64,000 nucleotides of DNA from Algoriphagus sp. Y33 (GCF_014838715.1 NZ_CP061947.1:4888001-4952000); one strand, 5' to 3'. Numbered from the stretch's first letter, positions 52,759 through 62,570 are shown. Numbers and translations are program-made. Notes: generated by a model not told the origin, from the letters alone.

Positions 52759-52819
52759 GCTAAGAAATACAAGAAATTGCTTAAATAATGAAATTTGCGG
52801 GATCCTTATTTATCCCCTT

Positions 52820-53186
52820 ATGAAGGCATTCCTTACTATCGCGCTGCTTATACTTTCCAATACGTATGACCCTTGCCTGGTATGGGCATTTGAAATTTGC
52901 TGAATGGAAATGGTTTAACAAGCTTGGACTGGCTTCTGTCATTTTGATTTCATGGGGTATTGCGCTTTTTGAGTATTGCTTTCAGGTGCCTGCCAATAAA
53001 ATGGGATTTAGCGGAAATGGAGGCCCATTTTCTCTGGTTCAGCTGAAAGTTATCCAAGAAGTCATCACATTAGTGGTCTTTATGGTTTTTTCTTTGATAG
53101 CTTTCAAGACAGAAACTTTCCGGCTCAATCACCTTATTGGATCGGTTTTTCTGATTTTGGCGGTCTACTTTTTCTTTAGAAAATAA
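52820..53186 (+). pseudogene. DUF486 small membrane protein gene with a frameshift
   Basis: From the ATG at 52820 the frame reads MKAFLTIALLILSNT, and from 52866 a different frame reads MTLAWYGHLKF...LGLASVILISWGIALFEYCFQVPANKMGF. In DUF486 (DMT-type) proteins these are one chain, with NxFMTxAWYGHLKF at the join. The sequence aatacgtatgacc lacks two bases of the expected Phe codon. The first of four helices is thus out of frame. Translation from 52866 would give a 106-aa truncated product. Confidence 0.75.
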
Positions 53187-53190
53187 TAGG

Positions 53191-54234
53191 CTACCCTGGG
53201 GGCATCAAATGATGGATAAATTTCATTTTGTCTACAACAGCCTGGCTCACCACAAAAGGATACGCATCGGGCACACCCATACTTCTGTTTAGGCTATTGA
53301 TGGCAAAGGAAATCGGAGCCCAGCTTTTATATATTTTATCGAAATCCTTTTCCCTGTATGGATCAAACCCAAAGTCTCCCTGAAGGCTCTTTTCCCGCAC
53401 TCTGGGTCTGACAGAAATCCCATAGTAGTACGCAGTCTCAGCCATGTCCATGATGTGGAGATAATGCGCCCAAGTTTCCGCCCAGTCTTCCCAAGCATGC
53501 GAACTGGCATACTGGCTAATGAAATTTTGCTGCCAATCAGCGGGTGCACCAGTCTGGTAGTAATTATTCAAAGCCTGCCCATAATCCTGTTGGTCATCAC
53601 CAAAAAGATTCCGAAATTCACTGAGCATCTTCTCGTTTATAGCTACCAGCCTATCCCAATAATAATGCCCCACTTCGTGGCGAAAATGACCTATTAGCGT
53701 ACGGTAAGGCTCCGACATCTGCTTCCTCATCTGTTCCCTGTGCACAGAATCCGCCTCTGAAAGGAGAATGGTGATCACACCATTGGCATGTCCCGTCATT
53801 ATCTCATCATCACCCTGCTTGGAAATAAAATCGAAACAAAGACCTGTTTCGGGATGACTTTCTTGAGGCAGAATTTTCAAGCCAAGCTTTGCAAGCTGAT
53901 ACACCAACCGATGTTTCGCCACCTCTAATTTCTGCCATTTGGGGAAATTTTTGCTGTCGGTTAAGTCGGGAATTGTTCGATTAAGCTCGCAGGCCGTACA
54001 GAATACATGTTCTTCATGCTGAGGAATCAGCCAGTTACAAACACCCAATTCCTTATTTTGGCAGTATTTAAACGCTTTTCCGTTGCTATCCGAAATCAAA
54101 TAAGAACTGGACGAATCAAAAGTCAACATATTCAAACTGGTATCATGATACCCCGTTAGATGCCCGCACTTTTCGCAACTCCCATTCTCGAAATACAGGG
54201 GATGTGAACAATTACCACATTCAAAAATTTTCAT
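53191..54234 (-). CDS. Zinc-binding metallopeptidase-like protein with zinc ribbons
   Basis: A 347-aa soluble protein. The N-terminus has two zinc ribbons: C6-x2-C9 with C20-x2-C23, then C58, C66, C79-x2-C82. The core holds GHFRHEVGHYYW with an HEVGH metal site (H186, E187, H190) and, further on, EDWAETWAHYLHIMD with the likely third ligand. This matches a putative zinc-binding metallopeptidase family (DUF2248). The substrate is unknown. It converges on the DUF486 gene with a 4-base gap. Confidence 0.85.
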   Translation of the reverse strand: MKIFECGNCSHPLYFENGSCEKCGHLTGYHDTSLNMLTFDSSSSYLISDSNGKAFKYCQNKELGVCNWLIPQHEEHVFCTACELNRTIPDLTDSKNFPKWQKLEVAKHRLVYQLAKLGLKILPQESHPETGLCFDFISKQGDDEIMTGHANGVITILLSEADSVHREQMRKQMSEPYRTLIGHFRHEVGHYYWDRLVAINEKMLSEFRNLFGDDQQDYGQALNNYYQTGAPADWQQNFISQYASSHAWEDWAETWAHYLHIMDMAETAYYYGISVRPRVREKSLQGDFGFDPYREKDFDKIYKSWAPISFAINSLNRSMGVPDAYPFVVSQAVVDKMKFIHHLMPPG

Positions 54235-54571
54235 GTCTAGCTATTTGATGAAAGGTAAGTAGAAGTTTGATTCACATTTCAGGCCATTGTGAAGTTTCCC
54301 TATATTATCTCAAATCTATTCCATAAAGAATAAATAAATAGTTGATTCTTCGTACAAACAAGTATCTCCATACGATTTGGATGCAGACTTTCTCAATTAG
54401 CTATACACGTATCCTATACTTAGCCACTAAAGAACAAGGCTATGAATGTCTATGAGAACAGCCACTTGTGGCTCAATCCTTGCGATAGTGCTAAATCGTA
54501 ATTTACGGCTCAGAGTAGCATAACATCCATATAAAATATAGAACAGACAGTTGAAAACTAAATCACATCTT
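54235..54571. other. Intergenic region upstream of 54572
   Basis: A 337-base AT-rich gap between divergent starts. It holds a small hairpin (agccacttgtggct, about 54459) and otherwise no repeat family, ORF or promoter element that I can name. Confidence 0.4.
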
Positions 54572-55018
54572 ATGAAAAATAAACTCTTAGGACTAGTACT
54601 CTTTTTAGCAATAGCAAGTATCTCCCAAGCAAACGCGCAAGAATTGGGTATTCGTTTTGGGAATTTCTATGGCAACAACGTAGCCGTAGATGGAGTGTTT
54701 GCTCTTGGTCAATTCAGCAGAGTTCATGCTGATGTAAGTTTTGGAGGGGGAGGAGTAGGTATCGATGCGCTTTGGAACCCTATCTATCGACCTGTAGGTG
54801 CCAGTGAATTCAATTATTATCTGGGATTTGGCCCTTCAATGTTTATAGGTGACCCTTTTTCTTTAGGTGTGGCTGGAGAAATAGGCATTGAATATCCTTT
54901 TCGTAGTGTGCCTATCGTAATTGGTGCCGACTGGCGTCCTAATTTCCGTCTGATAGAAAACACCAATTTCTTCGCAGATCAATTTGGTCTTAATATCCGG
55001 TGGAGATTTGGAAAATAA
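54572..55018 (+). CDS. Secreted outer-membrane barrel-like protein
   Basis: A 148-aa protein with a Sec signal (MKNKLLGLVLFLAIASISQANA). The mature part is made of short amphipathic strands (YYLGFGPSMFIG; GVAGEIGIEYPF; VIGADWRPNFRL) and ends QFGLNIRWRFGK, typical of small outer-membrane barrels. Function unknown. The ATG at 54572 is preferred to TTG at 54551. Confidence 0.72.
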   Translation: MKNKLLGLVLFLAIASISQANAQELGIRFGNFYGNNVAVDGVFALGQFSRVHADVSFGGGGVGIDALWNPIYRPVGASEFNYYLGFGPSMFIGDPFSLGVAGEIGIEYPFRSVPIVIGADWRPNFRLIENTNFFADQFGLNIRWRFGK

Positions 55019-55065
55019 AACTGACAATCCTAACTAGAAGGCGGGGTTACCCGCTCTCTTATTTT

Positions 55066-55521
55066 ATGCAACTTGTAGTAGAAGGTGAATTTTTGTTAGA
55101 GCGATTTCAGGGAAAAGGTGGCTGGACCTTCGTTAAATTCCCCAAGGAAATCATGCCATCATCCAAAGCCTTTGGAATGATGAAGGTCTATGGCCAAGTG
55201 GATGGTTTCTCTATTGACGGAAAGCACCTAATGCCTATGGGAAATGGTTTTGTTTTTCTACCTATAGCTAAACCTATCCGCACAAAAATAGGGAAAGAAG
55301 AAGGCGATATCGTACTGATCCGACTATTCCAAGAAGAAATTCCAGACAAGATTCCTCAGGAATTGATCGATTGTCTCAAAGATGACCCTGGCAAGTTAAA
55401 GTTATTTGAAATGCTTTCTACACCTGACCAGAAAAACTGGGTTAATTATATTTACAGCGTAGACGATATAGACGCCAGGTCCACCAGAATTATCAAGCTC
55501 TTAAATTCGCTGGGTAGCTAG
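55066..55521 (+). CDS. DUF1905 / YdeI-type protein
   Basis: A 151-aa cytoplasmic protein. The N-terminal part (GEFLLERFQGKGGWTFVKFP...FGMMKVYGQVDGF) is a DUF1905 domain, and the C-terminal helical part (LKLFEMLSTPDQKNWVNYI...DARSTRIIKLL) matches the YdeI/OmpD-associated group. The physiological role is not established. It starts 47 bases after the barrel gene. The ATG at 55066 is chosen over upstream in-frame starts. Confidence 0.85.
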   Translation: MQLVVEGEFLLERFQGKGGWTFVKFPKEIMPSSKAFGMMKVYGQVDGFSIDGKHLMPMGNGFVFLPIAKPIRTKIGKEEGDIVLIRLFQEEIPDKIPQELIDCLKDDPGKLKLFEMLSTPDQKNWVNYIYSVDDIDARSTRIIKLLNSLGS

Positions 55522-55523
55522 GA

Positions 55524-57926
55524 TCAGAACTCTACTATTATACCGACCGTCGGCAAAATCGAACCGGCAGGATTATCCAGGTATTTCAGTTGATATCGGC
55601 TTGCATCAGATGGATCTATCTGAACATTCCCTTCCAAATCTCTTACGGGGATAAGCAGAGGGGCTTGTTCTGCTTTGAAATTGTAGGCATTTTGAATATC
55701 CACATACCAATTAAGATTCCATTTCCGGAAATAATACTTCTTATCCAACCTCAGATCCAGCTGATGAAAACCCGCCAGTCGCACTGCGTTGATTTGTGAA
55801 TAATCCAAAATAGGCTGATTTCTCAAATCCCAATTGCTGATCAGACTTGATTCTTCATAGTCATATGGAGTATAAGGCGTACCTCCCAAAAATCTCCATC
55901 TTGCCCCGATTTCCCAGTTATTCCCAAAGCGCCTTCCTGCTGTCAAACTCACAATAAATCGATTGTCCCAAGAGGAAGGAATATAGCCTGCAGTGTTCGG
56001 ATTTGTAAATTCGCTCCTAACCAAAGTAAAAGAAGCTATCCCATAAAAATTCTCAAAAAGACGCTGCTGCGCCAACATCTCAAGTCCGTAAGCCCTTCCC
56101 TCTGAATTGGATTCCACCGGCTCATTTCCGATTACTCCAAAGTCAGCACCTAAATTTGCAAGAGAAATCCCATTTCTTACAGATGATGGATAATTGCTGT
56201 ATTTCTTATAAAAAGCCTCCACCGTAAATCGACGGTTTTTCTCCGGCATCAACCACTCTATTCCTGTAATCAGCTGAGCGTTCCGGATAAACCGCGCATT
56301 ATTGAGCTGATTGACCAGCTCTCCCCGATTGTCTTTGTATCCCAGCACGGTATATGAGGGCTTTTGATAATAAATCCCGGCATTTGCAGTAGCAAAAAGA
56401 TTTGGCCTCAGCTGATAGGAGAAAGAAATTCTTGGACTCAACTGATTTAACGGGTTCTCTGCTGTTTTTCCGAAATCTGCTCCATCAGCCCGCAATCCTG
56501 CTGAGATAAGTAGGCGCTCATCGTCAAAATACTTGCTTGCAGACACAAATCCTCCATATAGATTGAAGTTTGAAGTGGATTCCAAATTGATCGCTTCCCC
56601 AATGCCCGCAAGCGTAGACCGGTCAAAATTCTTGATGTAGTATCTCGAATACTCATAGTTGACACCGTATTTAACCGTAAAACCCTTTTTGAAAACACTA
56701 TTTTCTGCCCGAAATTTATTCTCAGACTCTTGGGACAAATAATCAAAAAGCAGCTTGTCAGGAGAACTTTCGTCGTTGCCGGCATACTTGACAGAATGGT
56801 TATTCAGCATATTTCTGCTCAGCACGAAAGTCCAAAACCCATTTTCCCGATATCGCTTCAATTTCACTCCTGTAGCATAATTCCACTGATTTTGGACAGG
56901 AAGCACATCCAACAGGTAAAGTCGATTCTCCCGATCTTCTTCTGTCTCGTCTTTAGGCACATCCATGTTAAGCACAAACTTATCTATTGCTCCCACACCG
57001 ATAAAAGTCAGTTCAGTTTTATTGTTGATTTTAGTCGTAGTTTTCAGCTGGAAGTCGTTGAACGTGGGAAGAAAAGGTAATCCTATCAATTTGAACAGGC
57101 CTTGCAAGTATGAACGCCTGGCTGAAAGGAGATACGTGGTTTTATCCCCAATAGGCCCTTCATTGGACAAGGTCAATTCAGAGGCTCCCACGGTCAGCTG
57201 GGTTGCCATTTTATCCCTGCGGCCTTCTTTAAGTTGAAATTCAAAGAAGGAGCTCAATGCATCCATACGATTGGCAGGAAATCCGCCCGCAATCAAATCC
57301 ACATTTTTGATCAAATTCACATTGAGAATCCCTACAGGTCCACCCGATGAACCCTGGGTAGCAAAGTGATTGATCACAGGAACTTCAATCTCATCAATGA
57401 AAAATTTATTTTCATTGGGAGCACCTCCACGGATCAAAATATCATTTCTGAAGCTTGGAGTACTTGCCACTCCCGGCAGTGCTTGGATTACTCGGGAAAT
57501 ATCCCTGTTCCCTCCCGGGTACCGCTCTATTTCGTTGGAATTGAGCTTTCTTACCGAAAGAGGTGTTTCTTCAGATCGGAAAAACTCAGAATTGACTACT
57601 ACTTCAGAAAGCTCTGAAGCATCTTCTATAAGTTCAAAATCCAATTGTACAGGGCGGGCCAGTGTTAACTGCACTTCAAAAGCAGTCTTGGTTTTGAATC
57701 CTACAAAACTCGCCCGAACGTTATAAAGCCCTGCAGGAATATTCGAAAGCTCATACATGCCATTTTCATCCGAAATAGCTCCAAACTCAGTACCTAATAC
57801 AAGAACATTGGCAAACGCAACAGGCTGATTATTTATTGGGTTTGTGATTTTTCCACGGATGACTCCTTGTGAAAAAGTGTGAAACGAACTGAGAACTAGT
57901 GCCAGCAGCACGAAAAACTGTTTCAT
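55524..57926 (-). CDS. TonB-dependent receptor with CarboxypepD_reg-like domain
   Basis: An 800-aa outer-membrane receptor. After a signal peptide it has an N-terminal carboxypeptidase-like domain (GVIRGKITNPINNQPVAFANV, ISDENGMYELSNIPAGLYNVRASFVG), a plug domain (RYPGGNRDISRVIQALPGV, NDILIRGGAPNENKFFIDE) and a 22-strand barrel ending VGIIVEF. No SusD gene is next to it. Its ATG overlaps the crtW stop (TAATG), so it is translated with the carotenoid operon. The ligand is unknown. Confidence 0.93.
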   Translation of the reverse strand: MKQFFVLLALVLSSFHTFSQGVIRGKITNPINNQPVAFANVLVLGTEFGAISDENGMYELSNIPAGLYNVRASFVGFKTKTAFEVQLTLARPVQLDFELIEDASELSEVVVNSEFFRSEETPLSVRKLNSNEIERYPGGNRDISRVIQALPGVASTPSFRNDILIRGGAPNENKFFIDEIEVPVINHFATQGSSGGPVGILNVNLIKNVDLIAGGFPANRMDALSSFFEFQLKEGRRDKMATQLTVGASELTLSNEGPIGDKTTYLLSARRSYLQGLFKLIGLPFLPTFNDFQLKTTTKINNKTELTFIGVGAIDKFVLNMDVPKDETEEDRENRLYLLDVLPVQNQWNYATGVKLKRYRENGFWTFVLSRNMLNNHSVKYAGNDESSPDKLLFDYLSQESENKFRAENSVFKKGFTVKYGVNYEYSRYYIKNFDRSTLAGIGEAINLESTSNFNLYGGFVSASKYFDDERLLISAGLRADGADFGKTAENPLNQLSPRISFSYQLRPNLFATANAGIYYQKPSYTVLGYKDNRGELVNQLNNARFIRNAQLITGIEWLMPEKNRRFTVEAFYKKYSNYPSSVRNGISLANLGADFGVIGNEPVESNSEGRAYGLEMLAQQRLFENFYGIASFTLVRSEFTNPNTAGYIPSSWDNRFIVSLTAGRRFGNNWEIGARWRFLGGTPYTPYDYEESSLISNWDLRNQPILDYSQINAVRLAGFHQLDLRLDKKYYFRKWNLNWYVDIQNAYNFKAEQAPLLIPVRDLEGNVQIDPSDASRYQLKYLDNPAGSILPTVGIIVEF

Positions 57927-58642
57927 TAATATTCTTTTGTTTTAGGCTGAGCTTCTTTCACCCTCCACAATCTCCACCACGGAGTACCTGGAGAATCGTG
58001 ATGCTCGTAATGATAGCCAAAGAAATAACAGGTAATAAAAGCCCAAAAGTGATTTTTCCGAAGGGTAGTAGAATGATGTTTGTTATCATTTTCTCCTCTG
58101 TGGGGCAGATAAGTACCGAAAAAAAACAGCTGAAATGTGGATAGCACCGCAGGCAGCATCCAGAACAAAATCAAATTTTCTGTAGGTAAAAACACTTTCA
58201 GAATATTAAAAGTCAACGCCATCAAGAGAATCTGCCAAACACTAATATACTGCTTGATGAAGCTGAAATACCATGCGAAGAAATTTTCCGAATCATGGTA
58301 ATCAGGGTCTTGCTCTGTAGCTACATATCTGTGATGCTCGTGGTGCTTAGGAAAAAGCCTGCTATAAAAATTATATGAGAATAGAAGTGCCGAAACCCAC
58401 CCGATAGCATTATTGAGTTTTTTTTCACCGGAAACTAAGCCGTGCATGGCATCATGTGCCGTAATAAAAAGTCCTGTATAAAGGTGCATTTGCATCAAAA
58501 CACCCAAATAAACCAATGGGTCTTTCCATGAAATAGGATGGTTCAAAAGCATTATCAACGAAAAAAACCAAAGTCCAATAATAGCCGAAGCGATCACAAT
58601 TCCTTTCGGATCAACAGACGCATGTATGATTTTCGGCTTCAT
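57926..58642 (-). CDS. crtW: Beta-carotene ketolase CrtW (membrane di-iron oxygenase)
   Basis: Introduces a 4-keto group into beta-ionone rings. The 238-aa membrane protein has the His clusters HDAMHG, HHEHHRY and FGYHYEHHDSPGTPWWRLW, and the FFFGTYLPHR segment seen in CrtW. CrtZ-type hydroxylases have different clusters. The ATG at 58642 (MKPKIIHAS) is preferred over one at 58708 that would overlap ispH. It is the fifth gene of the crt operon. Confidence 0.88.
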   Translation of the reverse strand: MKPKIIHASVDPKGIVIASAIIGLWFFSLIMLLNHPISWKDPLVYLGVLMQMHLYTGLFITAHDAMHGLVSGEKKLNNAIGWVSALLFSYNFYSRLFPKHHEHHRYVATEQDPDYHDSENFFAWYFSFIKQYISVWQILLMALTFNILKVFLPTENLILFWMLPAVLSTFQLFFFGTYLPHRGENDNKHHSTTLRKNHFWAFITCYFFGYHYEHHDSPGTPWWRLWRVKEAQPKTKEY

Positions 58643-58665
58643 ACGGGCAATTTGGGAATCTTTTC

Positions 58666-59511
58666 TCAAAAAGTCAGAATCCTTTCCTTCACTTGCTCCA
58701 TAAGCCACATGGGGGTGGAGGTTGCTCCGCAGATTCCCACACGGTCATTTTCGCCAAACCATCCAGACTCAATCTGATCTGAATTCGAAACGAAATAAGT
58801 GCTTGAGTTAGTGTCTTTACAGACATTGAAAAGCACTTTTCCGTTGGAAGACTTGGTACCGCTCACGAAGACGATCTTATCAAATCTTGCAGCAAAATCA
58901 CGTAGTTCTTTGTCACGGTTAGAAACTTGTCTGCATATGGTGTCATTGGTATTCACAGCGATTCCATTCTCTTTCAACACCGTATTGATTTCGTAAAATT
59001 TATCCGTGCTTTTGGTCGTCTGACTGTAGAGTGTGATATTCTTGGGAAGTGCGTCCAAGTCCAACTCAGAAATATCCTGAAAGACCACAGCCTCATTATT
59101 CGTCTGCCCGAGCAGTCCGATCACTTCTGCATGAGCATGTTTTCCGTAGATATAAATGGAATCACCCTTGTCAAAAGAATTTTTGATTCTATGCTGAAGC
59201 TTCAGTACGACAGGACAGCTTGCATCAATCAATGTTAGGTTGTTTTTGATCGCAAGCTCGTAGGTGGATGGAGGCTCCCCATGCGCTCGAATCAGCACAT
59301 GTTCATCCCGCAATTCCTTTAAGGTTTCATGGTCAATGATTTTCAGCCCTTTCCGCTTAAGCCGGTTTACCTCTTCATCATTGTGAACGATGTCGCCAAG
59401 ACAATATAAATGTCCTGACTCATCAAGAATATCTTCAGCCATTTCTATAGCATAAACTACCCCGAAGCAGAAGCCTGAATGCACATCAATATGAACGTGA
59501 AGATTTTTCAT
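58666..59511 (-). CDS. ispH: 4-hydroxy-3-methylbut-2-enyl diphosphate reductase
   Basis: Last step of the MEP pathway, giving IPP and DMAPP. The 281-aa protein has the three cluster cysteines in SGFCFGVVYAIE, DASCPVVLKL and NDTICRQVSNR, plus the substrate-binding RAHGEPP, TTKS and GICGATSTP motifs. Its place inside the carotenoid operon, 12 bases after the cyclase gene, couples precursor supply with pigment synthesis. Confidence 0.96.
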   Translation of the reverse strand: MKNLHVHIDVHSGFCFGVVYAIEMAEDILDESGHLYCLGDIVHNDEEVNRLKRKGLKIIDHETLKELRDEHVLIRAHGEPPSTYELAIKNNLTLIDASCPVVLKLQHRIKNSFDKGDSIYIYGKHAHAEVIGLLGQTNNEAVVFQDISELDLDALPKNITLYSQTTKSTDKFYEINTVLKENGIAVNTNDTICRQVSNRDKELRDFAARFDKIVFVSGTKSSNGKVLFNVCKDTNSSTYFVSNSDQIESGWFGENDRVGICGATSTPMWLMEQVKERILTF

Positions 59512-59523
59512 AATCTAATAACT

Positions 59524-60225
59524 TTAAGCCCCGAGAATTGTTTTTCTCTTTCTGAAAAATTCAAATAAGGATACGTTGACAAGCAGCAATGTCATAGAAT
59601 AGATTGTGTCTTCTACAGGAACAGTCCAGATTCTAACACCCAGATTTTCAGAACTATTGTAGATCACCACAGGTTCAGCCGTGAGACCTCCCGTCAACAC
59701 ACCATTGCAAAGGATAAACGGAATTAAATGAATTAAGTATGCGAATAAGAATCTTCCCATGTACCTGCCCTTGAAAACCAGCCAATGAATCCCAAGTACT
59801 AGGGCACCTATGACAAAATTGACCAAGGTGTACATTTTATCCAGATTCAAAAATGCCAGAATCAACAAAAGTGGAATCATTATCACTACGAAAGGCTTGC
59901 CTAAGGGCTGAAAAATATCCTTCGGAAAAAAATAGATCAATACCTCATAGATGAAGATGCAGGCGTACGGTACGGTAAAGAAAAAAAGCCACTCTTCAAT
60001 AGGTAATTCAAAAATATAAATCCCGATTATATATCTGGGGTTAAACTCCCATATACCGGTGATAGTAAACCAGTGGTCCCATACCAAGAAGAAGGCTGCT
60101 GTAATCAAAAGAGCAGGAAATAAAGCATACCATTTACGGGCATATCTGATTTTTGGCTCAAAAGAGCGGATGAGGGGAAAGGAAATTGCAAAAAGATTTA
60201 CTGCCAAATAAAGGTACTTTTCCAT
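59524..60225 (-). CDS. Membrane lycopene cyclase (CrtYcd-type)
   Basis: Cyclises lycopene ends to beta-rings. The 233-aa protein has six to seven helices and two repeated halves with the motifs PIEEW (75-79) and PVEDT (203-207), which are the PxE(E/D) signature of the fused CrtYc-CrtYd family typical of Bacteroidota and fungi. It starts 2 bases after the crtB stop. Confidence 0.92.
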   Translation of the reverse strand: MEKYLYLAVNLFAISFPLIRSFEPKIRYARKWYALFPALLITAAFFLVWDHWFTITGIWEFNPRYIIGIYIFELPIEEWLFFFTVPYACIFIYEVLIYFFPKDIFQPLGKPFVVIMIPLLLILAFLNLDKMYTLVNFVIGALVLGIHWLVFKGRYMGRFLFAYLIHLIPFILCNGVLTGGLTAEPVVIYNSSENLGVRIWTVPVEDTIYSMTLLLVNVSLFEFFRKRKTILGA

Positions 60226-60227
60226 GA

Positions 60228-61070
60228 TCAGCTTAAGCCCAATTTACTGCCAAAGTAGGTACCTAACAGCAAGGTAAACTTCTGGGAATTCGGGATTCTG
60301 ATTCGTTCGTGTGTGATGGTCTCTGCAGAAAGTCCTTTTATCTTATCAAACAATTTCTGATAATATAAGTAAGCGACCTTAACCCCCAATTTTGCTCCGT
60401 CAGGAAGTTGAGCTATTCCGATAAGTGCCTCATCAAAATCCCTCTGAATATCTTCTTCTATAATACCTTTGGCCAATTTGTCAAACAACTCAAAAGACAC
60501 GCCTGGGAAATACACTCTTCCCCGCTCTTCGTAATCGCTCTTGATGTCTCGGAGAAAATTCACTTTTTGGAAAGCAGAGCCCAGCATTTGCGCCGGTCTT
60601 TTCAATCGCTGATACATTGCATCATCCCCTTCAACAAATACTTTAAGGCACATCAACCCTACCACTTCTGCCGAACCATAAATATACTCCTGATACCGGC
60701 TGTCATTGTAGGTACTAAAATCCAGATCCATCGCCATGCTTTGGAAAAATGACTCTATAAGATCCAACTCAATAGTGAATTTGTTCACCATCAATTGGAA
60801 ACCGTGTAATACCGGATTCAATGAGAGCTTCGTCTCAATCGCCTCATAGGTTTCACGTCTGAACTCTGCAAGCAACTTAACCTTGTCATGGTCATGAAAA
60901 GTATCCACTATCTCATCTGCATAGCGTACAAAACCATAAATGGCATAAACAGGGGCATGGAATTTTTTGTCCAAGGTCTGTATCCCAAGTGTAAAACTGG
61001 TGCTGTACCGCTGTGTGATCAGCTTACCGCAATCTAAACTTGTTTGGTCAAATAACTCCTTTGCGTCCAT
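60228..61070 (-). CDS. crtB: Phytoene synthase
   Basis: Joins two GGPP to phytoene. The 280-aa helical protein has the first aspartate-rich motif in RYADEIVDTFHD, the YIYGSAEVVGLMCL segment and the second motif NFLRDIKSDYEERGRVYFP. Length is normal. It lies 21 bases after crtI, so crtI and crtB form the operon core. Confidence 0.95.
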   Translation of the reverse strand: MDAKELFDQTSLDCGKLITQRYSTSFTLGIQTLDKKFHAPVYAIYGFVRYADEIVDTFHDHDKVKLLAEFRRETYEAIETKLSLNPVLHGFQLMVNKFTIELDLIESFFQSMAMDLDFSTYNDSRYQEYIYGSAEVVGLMCLKVFVEGDDAMYQRLKRPAQMLGSAFQKVNFLRDIKSDYEERGRVYFPGVSFELFDKLAKGIIEEDIQRDFDEALIGIAQLPDGAKLGVKVAYLYYQKLFDKIKGLSAETITHERIRIPNSQKFTLLLGTYFGSKLGLS

Positions 61071-61091
61071 GATATTGAATATACTGTATTA

Positions 61092-62570
61092 CTACGAATT
61101 TTCCCGAATAACCTCTTTTGCAACAACATAGCCCGAGATTAAGGATGGAGGAACACCCGGCCCGGGAACTGTAAGTTGGCCTGTATAGAACAGATTACTT
61201 ACCTTTTTGTTTTTCAGTGAAGGTTTCAGCAACGCTGTTTGTTTTAGTGTATTTGCCAGTCCATAGGCATTCCCTTTATAGGCATGATAATCTGACTTAA
61301 AATCTGAGTGTGCATAGGACCGTTTGAACACTACATGGGAACGAATTTCCTGTCCCGTGATTTTCTCCAATCTATCCATGATCATATCATAGTATTTTTC
61401 TCTGGTCTCATCAGAATTCTCCAGATCAGGAGCCAATGGAATAAGCAAAAAGAGATTTTCCTTTCCCTCAGGGGCGACAGTATCATCAGTCACCGATGGA
61501 ACGCATGCATAAAATAAGGGTTTTTCAGGCCACCTTGGATTCGTGTAAATAGCATCTGCGTGTGGGCCAAGTGGCTCGTCAAAGAACAGGTTATGATGAC
61601 GAAGATTCTCCAGCTTCTTATCCACCCCCAGATAAAACAGCAAGCTGGATGGCGCCAATACACGCTTATCCCAATAAGCCTCGCTGTAATTGCTATATTT
61701 TGGATTGATCAGATGCTTGTCTACATGGTGATAATCGGCACTTGCGATCACTATGTCAGCTTTAATCTTTTCTCCTGAGATCAGCCTCACACACTTAGCT
61801 TCACCCTTCTCGATCTCTATTTCTTCCACTTCAGCATTACACCTGATTTTTACGCCTTTTTCCTCCGCCAAAGCCAGCATCCCGTTGATAATTTCATACA
61901 TTCCGCCTTTAGGATACCAAGTTCCCAGCACTATATCTGCATAGTTCATCAAGCTGTAGAGTGCAGGAATATTTTCTGCTGTTTCTCCGAGGAAAAGCAC
62001 GGGAAATTCCATCAGTCGAATGATCTTTTCTGATTTAAAAAACTTACGGACATGTCTGGACATAGACTGGAAAACATCCATTCGCAGCATATCTTTCATC
62101 AGTGCCAATGAGGCAAATTCTATCAATGACCTACTGGGTTTTTTGACTAAATCGTGAATTCCTATTTGATATTTATACTTGGCTTGACCCAAAAACTTAT
62201 CAAGCTGTGCCGCAGCTCCAGGTTCTATCTCTTCCAGCTTAGTCTTAAATTCATCGAGATTTGCAGGAATATCCAAAATGTCATTCTGCCCATAAACTAC
62301 AGAATAAGAAGGATTCAGCCTAACCAACTCATAATAATCGGACGGTTTCTTGCCAAAATTGGAAAAATAGTCTTCGAATACGTCAGGCATCCAATACCAA
62401 CTGGGACCCATATCGAAAGTAAACCCTTTCGTGGAAAATTTTCTGGCCCTTCCTCCCGGAGAATCATTTTTTTCCAAGAGTGTAACAGAAAAGTTATTGG
62501 CAGCGAGGTGGGTTGCGGCAGAAAGTCCGGCAAACCCAGAACCAATCACGACCACATGTTTTTGTTTCAT
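61092..62570 (-). CDS. crtI: Phytoene desaturase CrtI
   Basis: FAD-dependent desaturation of phytoene to lycopene. The 492-aa protein has the dinucleotide motif VVVIGSGFAGLSAATHLA, the NDSPGGRARKF segment, FDMGPSWYWMP and the C-terminal LFYTGQLTVPGPGVPPSLISG motif of CrtI. It heads the crt operon. The ATG at 62570 follows the ATATAAACACATG context shared with rdgB. The frame stays open to 62615 but that part is repeat DNA. Confidence 0.95.
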   Translation of the reverse strand: MKQKHVVVIGSGFAGLSAATHLAANNFSVTLLEKNDSPGGRARKFSTKGFTFDMGPSWYWMPDVFEDYFSNFGKKPSDYYELVRLNPSYSVVYGQNDILDIPANLDEFKTKLEEIEPGAAAQLDKFLGQAKYKYQIGIHDLVKKPSRSLIEFASLALMKDMLRMDVFQSMSRHVRKFFKSEKIIRLMEFPVLFLGETAENIPALYSLMNYADIVLGTWYPKGGMYEIINGMLALAEEKGVKIRCNAEVEEIEIEKGEAKCVRLISGEKIKADIVIASADYHHVDKHLINPKYSNYSEAYWDKRVLAPSSLLFYLGVDKKLENLRHHNLFFDEPLGPHADAIYTNPRWPEKPLFYACVPSVTDDTVAPEGKENLFLLIPLAPDLENSDETREKYYDMIMDRLEKITGQEIRSHVVFKRSYAHSDFKSDYHAYKGNAYGLANTLKQTALLKPSLKNKKVSNLFYTGQLTVPGPGVPPSLISGYVVAKEVIRENS

